A stretch of DNA of 14,132 nucleotides, taken from assembly GCA_902783095.1 (NCBI GenBank), contig CACZPX010000028.1:1-14132 (forward strand), written 5' to 3'. Shown piece after piece: positions 6,289-14,058 of the stretch. Below the pieces are notes generated by a model. That model was not told the DNA's origin. It made no database searches and was given only the letters and a program-made list of their open reading frames with translations. The stretch comes from an uncultured Lachnospiraceae bacterium (GTDB lineage: Bacteria > Bacillota > Clostridia > Lachnospirales > Lachnospiraceae). Numbering within the stretch: the first letter of the stretch is position 1; the number at the start of each line of letters is the position of its first letter. The translations under genes and the position numbers were made by a program.

Positions 6289-7734
6289 TCAGATACCGCC
6301 CAGGAGTTCGTTCTTTAAGCGGTAGAGTTTTTCCGAAAGGTCCACATAGACCTTGTGCGGATTGGTGAGACGTCTGGTCTCCGCCCACAGGGTGTTCAGG
6401 TCTTCCTTGCAGAACGCCGCGATCTCCGTGACCGACGGGGAACTGTACACGCAGATGCCCTTGCGGAAGATCGGGACCAGCAGGTCCTTCATGGTATAGG
6501 TGCCGCCGGCAAGGCGGGTCTTTTTCCAGGTGTAGGTAGGATCGAAGAGGACCAGTTCGTCGTTCGGGTCGAAGACCTCGTCCGACAGGGCGATCAGGTC
6601 GCCGATCATCCTGCCGGTGCCCTTGTCGTAGATGCGGTGGATCACCTTGTCGCCCGGATTGGTGATCTTCTCCGGGTTGTCGGAACGCTTGATGCGCGGC
6701 AGGAAGCGACCTTCTTTCTCGTCCCAGATGGCAGCCATCTTGTAGACGCCGCCAAAGGACGGGGAATCCTTGGACGTGATCAGGTTGGTGCCCACGCCCC
6801 AGGAGGTGATCATGCAGCCCTGGTTCTTTAAAGAGGAGATCAGCCACTCGTCCAGGTCGCAGGAGCCGGAGATGACGGCGTCCGGGAAGCCGGCCTCGTC
6901 CAGCATCTGGCGGGCGCGCTTGGAGAGATAGGCCAGGTCGCCGGAATCCAGACGGATGCCGAACTTGGTGCTCTCAATGCCGGCTTCGCGCATCTCCTTA
7001 AACACCTGGATGGCGTGCGGGATGCCGGAGCGCAGGGTGTCGTAGGTATCCACCAGAAGGATGCAGGCGTTCGGATACAGTCTGGCGTAGGTGCGGAAGG
7101 CGGTCAGCTCATCCGGGAAGCTCATGATCCAGCTGTGGGCGTGCGTGCCGAGCACTGGTACGTGGAAGAGCTGGCCGGCCAGCACGTTGCTGGTGCCGAT
7201 GCAGCCGCCGATCATGGCGGCGCGGGCGCCGTAGATGCCGGCGTCGGGGCCCTGGGCGCGGCGCAGGCCGAATTCCATGATTCCGTCTCCGCGCGCGGCG
7301 TAGACCACGCGGGAGGCCTTGGTGGCGATCAGGCTCTGATGGTTGATGATGTTCAAGAGGGCGGTCTCGATCAGCTGCGCCTCCATGATGGGCGCCACGA
7401 CCTTGACGAGCGGCTCGCGCGGGAAGACCACGGTGCCTTCCGAAACGGCGTAGATGTCGCCGGAGAAGTGGAAGCCGCGCAGGTATTCCAGAAAGTCTTC
7501 CGTGAACAGGCCGAGGCTGCGCAGGTAGTCGATCTCTTCGTAGGTGAAATGCAGGTTGGTGATGTAGTCGATCAGCTGCTCTAAGCCGGCCGCGATCGCA
7601 TAGCCGCCGTTTCCGGGGTTGGAGCGGTAGAACATATCAAATACAACCGGAACATTGTGGCCTTCGTCAAAGTACCCCTGCATCATGGTCAGTTCGTACA
7701 GGTCCGTCATCAGAGAGAGTCCTCTGTCACTCAT
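6289..7734 (-). CDS. pncB: Nicotinate phosphoribosyltransferase
   Basis: This enzyme converts nicotinate and PRPP to nicotinate mononucleotide, the entry step of the Preiss-Handler NAD salvage route. The protein has 481 residues. Family marks include TDLYELTMMQGY (10-21), FGLRRAQGPDA (155-165), GTHAHSW (196-202, containing the conserved histidine), RLDSGDLAYLS (261-271) and SFGGVYKM (326-333). The open frame extends 18 codons further upstream, but AAGGAGG (7740-7746) lies 5 bases before the ATG at 7732-7734 and the family begins at about this point. It is the first gene of the pncB-plsC unit. Its leader of about 95 bases contains two GC-rich hairpins, and its promoter faces that of the endonuclease gene. 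Confidence 0.95.
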   Translation of the reverse strand: MSDRGLSLMTDLYELTMMQGYFDEGHNVPVVFDMFYRSNPGNGGYAIAAGLEQLIDYITNLHFTYEEIDYLRSLGLFTEDFLEYLRGFHFSGDIYAVSEGTVVFPREPLVKVVAPIMEAQLIETALLNIINHQSLIATKASRVVYAARGDGIMEFGLRRAQGPDAGIYGARAAMIGGCIGTSNVLAGQLFHVPVLGTHAHSWIMSFPDELTAFRTYARLYPNACILLVDTYDTLRSGIPHAIQVFKEMREAGIESTKFGIRLDSGDLAYLSKRARQMLDEAGFPDAVISGSCDLDEWLISSLKNQGCMITSWGVGTNLITSKDSPSFGGVYKMAAIWDEKEGRFLPRIKRSDNPEKITNPGDKVIHRIYDKGTGRMIGDLIALSDEVFDPNDELVLFDPTYTWKKTRLAGGTYTMKDLLVPIFRKGICVYSSPSVTEIAAFCKEDLNTLWAETRRLTNPHKVYVDLSEKLYRLKNELLGGI

Positions 7735-7750
7735 GAGCGCCTCCTTTTGC

Positions 7751-7766
7751 GGGCGGTGGTCCGCCC
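7751..7766 (-). promoter_or_regulatory. Hairpin just upstream of the pncB ribosome site
   Basis: GGGCGG and CCGCCC pair perfectly over a 4-base loop, four bases upstream of the AAGGAGG of pncB in the transcript. There is no T-run after it, so it is not a simple terminator. It could modulate translation or be part of an alternative fold with the hairpin at 7794-7824. Confidence 0.4.
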
Positions 7767-7776
7767 TGTTGTTTTG

Positions 7777-7785
7777 TGGTATAAT
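7777..7785 (+). promoter_or_regulatory. Extended -10 promoter element of the endonuclease gene
   Basis: TGG followed by a perfect TATAAT (7780-7785) is an extended -10. No convincing -35 was found 16-18 bases upstream. Transcription would start near 7792 and give a leader of about 74 bases to the ATG at 7866. Confidence 0.5.
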
Positions 7786-7793
7786 CATTTCGC

Positions 7794-7824
7794 CGGCGGA
7801 CAGGCAGTGCCTGCAAAACCGCCG
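7794..7824. repeat. Nested inverted repeats between facing promoters
   Basis: An outer stem CGGCGG (7794-7799) and CCGCCG (7819-7824) encloses an inner palindrome CAGGCA-G-TGCCTG (7801-7813). The element lies in the leader of both divergent transcripts. It may be a protein-binding operator or an RNA hairpin; the sequence does not decide which. Confidence 0.5.
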
Positions 7825-7836
7825 TGGTGGTCTACT

Positions 7837-7865
7837 ATTATACTCTTTTTCTTCCTATAAGGCAA
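7837..7865 (-). promoter_or_regulatory. Sigma-A-type promoter of pncB-plsC
   Basis: On the minus strand, TTGCCT (7860-7865) is followed by a 17-base spacer and a perfect TATAAT (7837-7842). Transcription would begin near 7830. The promoter points toward the endonuclease promoter at 7777-7785, and its -35 abuts the endonuclease start codon. Confidence 0.6.
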
Positions 7866-8720
7866 ATGCAGAAGACGTCAGATCCAAAATACAACAGAAA
7901 CTGCGGCATTAGGCGTGCGGGTGAAAGCGGACGAAACGGCCGGTACGCCCCGCAAAGCGGAAAGGGAAGCGGGGCCGGAAGGCGCCGGCTGGTGATTTTG
8001 CTGACGCTTCTGGCGCTCGCCGCGGTGATGGCTGCGGGCTGGCTGCGCCTGCAAAAAGAGCCCGCGCCTGTTTCCTCCGGGGAAAAGCCGCCGGCCACGG
8101 CGGAGGGCACCAACTACCCGGAGTATCTGGAGGGGGTTTCCCTGCCGGACTATGAGCCGGGCGGGGCGGCGAGCACGGAGGTAAACGGAAACGTTCCGTT
8201 TTTTGACCTTGCGGCGGAACGCCGGACTTCCTATGAGTACTACGGGGAGCTCGACCGTCTGGGCCGCTGCACCTACGCGGAGGCCTGCATCGGCACGGAT
8301 CTGATGCCGGAGGCGGAGCGGGGGGACATCAGCACGGTCCGCCCCACCGGCTGGCACAATACGGTCTATGATTTCATAGAGGACGGCTTTTTATACAACC
8401 GCTGCCACCTGATCGCGTTCATGCTGACGGGGGAAAACGACAATGCCGCCAACCTGATCACCGGGACGCGGTACCTGAACACGGAGGGCATGCTGCCCGC
8501 CGAAGCGGAGGTCGCCCGCTACGTGCGGCGGACCGGCAACCACGTGCACTACCGCGCGACGCCGGTCTTCGACGGGAACGATCTGCTGGCCGCGGGCGTA
8601 CTGTTAGAGGCCCGGTCGGTGGAAGATAACGGTGCGGGTCTTTGCTTTTGCATCTACTGCTTCAACGTACAGCCCGGCGTGGAGATCGACTACGCCACCG
8701 GCGCAAACCGGACACAATAA
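7866..8720 (+). CDS. Membrane-anchored DNA/RNA non-specific endonuclease
   Basis: A 284-residue protein with a basic N-terminus, one hydrophobic helix (about 41-60) and a Pro/Glu-rich linker. A nuclease domain of the NucA/EndA-like beta-beta-alpha-metal type follows (probably Endonuclea_NS_2). The signature is YNRCHLIAFMLTG (177-189) with the probable general base H181, then NAANLITGTRYLN (193-205), where N196 would hold the metal ion. The domain probably lies outside the membrane, anchored by the uncleaved helix, and would degrade nucleic acid for nutrition or take part in DNA uptake. The frame is open back to GTG codons at 7824 and 7827, but these sit inside a hairpin without a ribosome site. 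ATG 7866 is chosen, although its AAGG (7859-7862) is weak and only 3 bases away. The start is therefore uncertain. Three palindromic repeats follow the stop. Confidence 0.82.
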   Translation: MQKTSDPKYNRNCGIRRAGESGRNGRYAPQSGKGSGAGRRRLVILLTLLALAAVMAAGWLRLQKEPAPVSSGEKPPATAEGTNYPEYLEGVSLPDYEPGGAASTEVNGNVPFFDLAAERRTSYEYYGELDRLGRCTYAEACIGTDLMPEAERGDISTVRPTGWHNTVYDFIEDGFLYNRCHLIAFMLTGENDNAANLITGTRYLNTEGMLPAEAEVARYVRRTGNHVHYRATPVFDGNDLLAAGVLLEARSVEDNGAGLCFCIYCFNVQPGVEIDYATGANRTQ

Positions 8721-8725
8721 AGACA

Positions 8726-8825
8726 TGAGGACGCGGGGACGGTCCTTCCCGTCCTCAAAAAAAGACAGGAAGGACCGTCCCCGCGTCCTCAGAAAAAGAC
8801 AGAAAGGACCGTCCCCGCGTCCTCA
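8726..8825. repeat. Three copies of the GC-rich palindromic repeat, one inverted
   Basis: Unit 8727-8756 reads GAGGACGCGGGGACGGTCCT on the plus strand. Units 8764-8790 and 8798-8824 carry the same core on the minus strand, 34 bases apart. The first and second units match over 27 bases with one difference as an inverted repeat around a 10-base loop, so a very stable hairpin can form in either transcript. On the minus strand the second and third units are followed by runs of seven and five T residues. The array therefore looks able to end transcription of the J-protein operon, and possibly of the endonuclease gene. The core also occurs twice at 1346-1408. Confidence 0.87.
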
Positions 8826-8832
8826 AGGTTCC

Positions 8833-9573
8833 TTAGCAGCAGAACCAGTAGCGCAGGCCGCCGCCTCCGCAGCAGCAGCTCATGGCGTAGAGGGCCATGC
8901 ACAGGCCTCCGCGGGAGATCCCGGAGGAGTAGCCTTCCCCGCGGCTCTGGTACCACTGGCCGCCGCTTTCCAGCTGCTGCACCAGGTTCCGGTACTGCGC
9001 GTTGTCGGGCTCCATGCGGGCCGCCTCGCGGGCGTGGGACAGGGCGTTTACGGAGTTGCCCAGGCCGGAGTTGGCGATGGCGGAGAAATAATACCACTGC
9101 GCCGTGTGCTCGTCTATGCTGTTCAAAACGTTTAAGGCCTCGTTGTAGCGGCCGTTGTTGATGTAGTTCGCAGCGGCCTGCATGTACTGCGAGGTCTGGT
9201 CGGTGTAGGTCCGCTGTTGCTGCTGCTGGTAGCGGCCGCCGTAGCCGCCGTAAAAGCGGAAAAAGCTGGAGAACGGATCCCAGCCGGCCTCGTCGTCCTC
9301 ATAGCCGTACCCGTAACCGTTCTGTCCGGAACCCTGATAGCCGCCGTAGGTCTGCTGCCCGGCCGAGCCCTTGCGGTAGCCGTGTTCGCGCTCGAACATC
9401 ACCGCCTCGTAGGCCTGCTGCACTTCTTTGAACTTTTCCTCGGCTTCCTTCTTGTTCGGATTGTTGATATTGGCGTCCGGATGGTACTTGCGGGAGAGGG
9501 CGCGGTAGGCCTTCTTTATCTCTTCGTCCGTCGCGGTCTGGGAAATGCCCAGCACTTTATAGGGATCAGACAT
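8833..9573 (-). CDS. J-domain protein with low-complexity linker, TPR-like repeats and Cys-rich tail
   Basis: A 246-residue co-chaperone-like protein. Residues 4-60 are a J domain with the HPD motif at 31-33, which stimulates the ATPase of an Hsp70 (DnaK). Residues about 62-126 are rich in Gly, Tyr and Gln (GYGYGYEDDE, YQQQQQ). Residues about 127-203 read as two helical TPR-like repeats (NYINNGRYNEALNVLNSI and WYYFSAIANSGLGNSVNA). The tail 221-246 is Cys/Gly-rich, with cysteines at 225, 233-235 and 245-246. It lacks the zinc fingers and C-terminal domains of true DnaJ, so it is a class C J-protein and not DnaJ itself. AAGGAGG (9580-9586) lies 6 bases before the ATG. It overlaps the DUF5685 gene by 8 bases and is last in a three-gene operon. 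The client is unknown. Confidence 0.9.
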   Translation of the reverse strand: MSDPYKVLGISQTATDEEIKKAYRALSRKYHPDANINNPNKKEAEEKFKEVQQAYEAVMFEREHGYRKGSAGQQTYGGYQGSGQNGYGYGYEDDEAGWDPFSSFFRFYGGYGGRYQQQQQRTYTDQTSQYMQAAANYINNGRYNEALNVLNSIDEHTAQWYYFSAIANSGLGNSVNALSHAREAARMEPDNAQYRNLVQQLESGGQWYQSRGEGYSSGISRGGLCMALYAMSCCCGGGGLRYWFCC

Positions 9574-10438
9574 GGGCGTCCTCCTTTGCCGCGCCGTTTT
9601 CCTTTTCGGCTTTGGCGGCAGCGGCGGCTTTGGCGAGTTCGTATTTGGTCCATACGCCGGAATAGATCACGTTGCGCAGGATGTCTATGTGCTCCACAAT
9701 GGGCAGGTGTTCCAGGGCCATGGCGGATTCCGCCATGATCATGTTCAGGATGTTTTTGCGGGCGGCCTCGTCATACTGCGGCTCCTGCAAAAGCCAGGGG
9801 TTGTAGCTGCCGCTTTTCCTGTCCTTTTCCAGGTCGTCGTTCGCGTCCATCAGGTAGATGAACTTGCCCAGATAAAAGGCCAGCTGCCGGATGACAGGCG
9901 CCCAGACGTCCGTCTCGTCGCAGACGAAGATCTCCGCCAGCATGTCGCCGGTCATGCCGGAGGCGGCGTCCAGGTTGCGGTCGCGGTCGGCTTCGGCCTT
10001 CTTAAGCCCCTTCAGATACTGCAAAAGCGCCTTCCACTGGCGGGGATAGCGAACGGCAAGCTTCTTTACGTCGCCCTTAAGCTTTAAGGCCAGGGCGCGG
10101 CTCTTTACGTCGCGGTCGTCCGCCCAGTTGTCCTGCAGATTGAAATAGGAGAGCAGGATGGTCATGTCCGCCGCGTATTCCGTGTAGCGGTTGACCACCG
10201 CCTCGTGCCTGCGGGCGGGATGGATCACGCAGCGTTCGGTATAGCGCCTTGCGTCCGCCGGCTCGTACAGCGCCGTGAGCAGCAGGGCCAAAAAGGTCAT
10301 GTCATAGGAGAGCGTCAGCTGTCCGGACCGGCCGTAGCGTGTGTGGAGCGTGCGGCAGAGCCCGCAGTAGTAGGCGTGGTAGGTCTCAAAATCCCGGATC
10401 TTCAGTTCCGGTTTGTTGACGGTCACATAGCCGAACAT
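9566..10438 (-). CDS. DUF5685 family protein
   Basis: A 290-residue, mostly helical protein recognised as DUF5685 from its start MFGYVTVNKPELKIRDFE and the YYCGLC (23-28) and SYDMTFL (44-50) stretches. No function is known. It has no signal peptide. Two acidic motifs stand out: DNWADDRD (103-110) and DDLEKDRKSGSYNPW (201-215). Each contains DxxxD (D103/D107 and D202/D206), and the second resembles the DxxxDxxxGxxYxP motif of squalene and phytoene synthases. This is a by-eye inference. The C-terminus (about 268-290) is an Ala/Lys/Glu-rich tail. GAGGA (10447-10451) precedes the ATG by 8 bases. The gene starts 3 bases after the zinc-ribbon gene and overlaps the J-protein gene by 8 bases, so the three are tightly coupled. 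Confidence 0.85.
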   Translation of the reverse strand: MFGYVTVNKPELKIRDFETYHAYYCGLCRTLHTRYGRSGQLTLSYDMTFLALLLTALYEPADARRYTERCVIHPARRHEAVVNRYTEYAADMTILLSYFNLQDNWADDRDVKSRALALKLKGDVKKLAVRYPRQWKALLQYLKGLKKAEADRDRNLDAASGMTGDMLAEIFVCDETDVWAPVIRQLAFYLGKFIYLMDANDDLEKDRKSGSYNPWLLQEPQYDEAARKNILNMIMAESAMALEHLPIVEHIDILRNVIYSGVWTKYELAKAAAAAKAEKENGAAKEDAHV

Positions 10439-10441
10439 AAA

Positions 10442-10852
10442 TCAGGTCCTCTTGATGAATTCCCTGCCGCACTTGGGGCAGGTGATGGAGATCTTGCCCT
10501 TGCCCTTGGGCACGCGCACCTTCTGGCTGCAGCCCGGGCATTTGAAGATCTTGAAGTTGGGGTCCGCCTTGGCGCGGGTGCCGCCGGCGGTCCGGTTCCC
10601 CTTCTTAAAGAGGTTCAGAAACTTGTATTTCAGCACCAGAAAGCGGGAATTCTCCTCGTAGCGTTTGGTGGTGTTGCGCGACAGGGTGCGGAACAGGTTC
10701 AGCAGGATGACCGCGAACGCGATGATATACGTGGCCCACCAGCCGGTGAACAGATAGACCGCCAGCAGGGCAAGGGATACGAAGGATAAAAAGCGGGAGA
10801 GCTGGTCCGAACCGTAGCGTCCCGTCATAAAGCGCTGTAAACGTTCTCTCAT
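10442..10852 (-). CDS. Membrane protein with C-terminal zinc ribbon
   Basis: A 136-residue protein. Two hydrophobic segments (about 21-37 and 39-55) form a membrane hairpin, followed by a basic stretch. A C-terminal zinc ribbon has CPGC (105-108) and CPKC (125-128), separated by 16 residues with the pattern RVPKGKGKI. Both ends of the hairpin would face the cytosol, which places the ribbon inside. The open frame extends 52 codons further upstream through the promoter, but GAGGA (10860-10864) lies 7 bases before the ATG at 10850-10852 and the upstream part looks non-coding. This is the first gene of the operon with DUF5685 and the J-protein. No function is known. The ribbon could bind a protein or nucleic acid. 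Confidence 0.82.
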   Translation of the reverse strand: MRERLQRFMTGRYGSDQLSRFLSFVSLALLAVYLFTGWWATYIIAFAVILLNLFRTLSRNTTKRYEENSRFLVLKYKFLNLFKKGNRTAGGTRAKADPNFKIFKCPGCSQKVRVPKGKGKISITCPKCGREFIKRT

Positions 10853-10883
10853 CGGAATTTCCTCAATCGTTGCATTTTGAATG

Positions 10884-10912
10884 ATTATACGTGATATCTT
10901 CAAAAAAGTATA
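10884..10912 (-). promoter_or_regulatory. Probable promoter of the zinc-ribbon/DUF5685/J-protein operon
   Basis: A perfect TATAAT (10884-10889 on the minus strand) lies 17 bases after TATACT (10907-10912), which matches the -35 consensus at three of six positions. The surroundings are AT-rich compared with the coding DNA. Confidence 0.45.
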
Positions 10913-10930
10913 TGAAAAATCGATGAAATC

Positions 10931-10939
10931 TGTTATGCT
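10931..10939 (+). promoter_or_regulatory. Probable extended -10 promoter of glnS
   Basis: TGT followed by TATGCT (10934-10939) fits an extended -10. No clear -35 was found. Transcription near 10946 would give a leader of about 80 bases, which ends in GC-rich sequence with the small palindrome GCCGCTGCGGC (10991-11001). Confidence 0.4.
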
Positions 10940-11025
10940 ACACAAATAAGTGCTTTTACGCAAACGGCGCGGACTGCGCAGACGCGCGGGGCCGCTGCGG
11001 CAATACAAAAGACGGAGTTTTGACC

Positions 11026-12699
<1,674 letters not shown>

Positions 12700-12707
12700 C
12701 GTTATCG

Positions 12708-12742
12708 GCCGGATCCTGCGTTTTGGATCCGGCAGTTTTTTT
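12708..12742 (+). terminator. Intrinsic terminator after glnS
   Basis: GCCGGATCC (12708-12716) and GGATCCGGC (12725-12733) form a perfect 9-base stem over an 8-base loop, followed by AG and seven T residues (12736-12742). The next gene starts only 33 bases later, with no clear promoter of its own in that gap. Confidence 0.9.
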
Positions 12743-12775
12743 AGACAGATACCATGCGACACAAGGAGGAATGAC

Positions 12776-14029
12776 ATGGATTTTCAGGTTTCGGAGAAGG
12801 TTCAGAAGACATTTGACGCACTGATGGCGCTGCCGGAGGTGAAGAAGGCGCTGGAATTCATTGAGGCGGACGCCCCCAATTCCATTGAAGAACAGAAGAA
12901 GCTGACGCTGATCGAGGCCCCGACCTTCCACGAGGACGCGCGCGCGGCCGCCTACGCGGAGATCTTAAAGGATCTCGGCCTGGAAGACGTGCATGTGGAC
13001 GAGTACAAGAACGCCATCGGCCTGTGGAAGGGCACCGGAAACGGCCCCAAGATCATGGTGGAAGCGCACCTGGATACCGTGTTCCCCTTCGGGACCGTCA
13101 CGGAGATCAAGGAGAAGGACGGCGTGCTCTACGCGCCCGGTATCGTGGACGATACGCGCGGCCTGGCCGTGGTCACCTCCGCCCTGCGCGGCTTAAAGGC
13201 GAGCGGTCTTAAGACCCTGGGCGACATCTACTTTGTGGGCACCGCCCGCGAGGAGGGCATGGGCGCCCTGGGCGGCATGCAGGACTTCTTAAACAGCCAT
13301 CCGGAGATCGACGGCACCGTCAGCGTGGACGGCGCCTGGACCGAGGCCATCACCTATGAGGCGACCGGCATCCAGACCTACGCCGTGAACTTCTACGGCA
13401 TCGGCGGTCATGCCTACGGCGCCTTCGGCGACATGGCGAATCCGCTGCACGCGGCGGCCCGCGCCGTGGCCAAGATCGCGGATTTCCAAGTCCCGGCCGT
13501 GCCCAAGACCACCTTCTGCGTATCCAACTTCCATGCCGGCAACGATGCGGGCATCCACGCCATCGTGCCCAAGGCCACCATCAAGTTCAACTTCCGCGCC
13601 AATACGGAGAAAGACCTGATGGAGCTCAAGGACCGCATCTTCGCGGCCATTCAGGAGGCCTGCGACGAGGAGACGGCCCGCTGGGGCAAGGACACCATCA
13701 CCTGGGACTGCGAGCACCTGTGTGATATCCACGCCGGCAACCAGGATATCCACGCGCCCATCGTGGAGGCCTGCTACCTGGCGGCCCGCGCGGTGAGCGA
13801 AGACCCCGAGACCGTGTATTTCTCGGAGGGCGGCTCCGTAAACGGCAACCGTTCCGTTGCGAAGGGGATCCCGGCAGTGACCATCGGCGGCGGCTACGAG
13901 GACAGCAAGTGCCATTCCCTGGACGAACAGTACGTCATGAAGGGATCCTGGCGCTGCCCGCAGGAAGTGCTCTTAATGGCGCTCATGGCGGCCGGCGTGG
14001 ACGGCAAGCTGGATTCCGTGCTGAAATAA
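12776..14029 (+). CDS. M20 family metallopeptidase
   Basis: A 417-residue co-catalytic two-zinc hydrolase of the M20/M25/M40 group (peptidase T and dipeptidase relatives). Expected metal and catalytic residues are seen: H98 and D100 in AHLDTVF, D125 in GIVDDTRGLAV as the bridging ligand, E159-E160 in AREEGMG as base and ligand, D185 in SVDGA, and H380 in KCHSLDEQY. GIGGHAYGAFGDMANP (208-223) is the start of the dimerisation domain. AAGGAGG (12763-12769) lies 6 bases before the ATG. No signal peptide is seen, so it acts on peptides or N-acyl amino acids in the cytosol; the precise substrate cannot be read. It follows the glnS terminator, so it depends on read-through or on a promoter not recognised here. 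Confidence 0.88.
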   Translation: MDFQVSEKVQKTFDALMALPEVKKALEFIEADAPNSIEEQKKLTLIEAPTFHEDARAAAYAEILKDLGLEDVHVDEYKNAIGLWKGTGNGPKIMVEAHLDTVFPFGTVTEIKEKDGVLYAPGIVDDTRGLAVVTSALRGLKASGLKTLGDIYFVGTAREEGMGALGGMQDFLNSHPEIDGTVSVDGAWTEAITYEATGIQTYAVNFYGIGGHAYGAFGDMANPLHAAARAVAKIADFQVPAVPKTTFCVSNFHAGNDAGIHAIVPKATIKFNFRANTEKDLMELKDRIFAAIQEACDEETARWGKDTITWDCEHLCDIHAGNQDIHAPIVEACYLAARAVSEDPETVYFSEGGSVNGNRSVAKGIPAVTIGGGYEDSKCHSLDEQYVMKGSWRCPQEVLLMALMAAGVDGKLDSVLK

Positions 14030-14058
14030 ATAGCGGTCCGCAAGGCGGAATGCGGCGC

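Noticed and set aside
8726..8825. Short CRISPR array
   Set aside because: Units are palindromic, spaced by 4-10 bases without unique spacers, one is inverted, and no cas gene is near.
8632..9135. A 167-codon plus-strand frame across the repeat array
   Set aside because: It joins shadows of the endonuclease and J-protein genes through the translated repeats.
10940..11025. T-box riboswitch upstream of glnS
   Set aside because: The leader is only about 80 bases and shows no T-box sequence such as AGGGTGGNACCGCG and no terminator before the gene.
11020..11025. TTG start for glnS two codons upstream
   Set aside because: The ribosome site GGAG at 11014-11017 is 8 bases from ATG 11026 and too close to the TTG.
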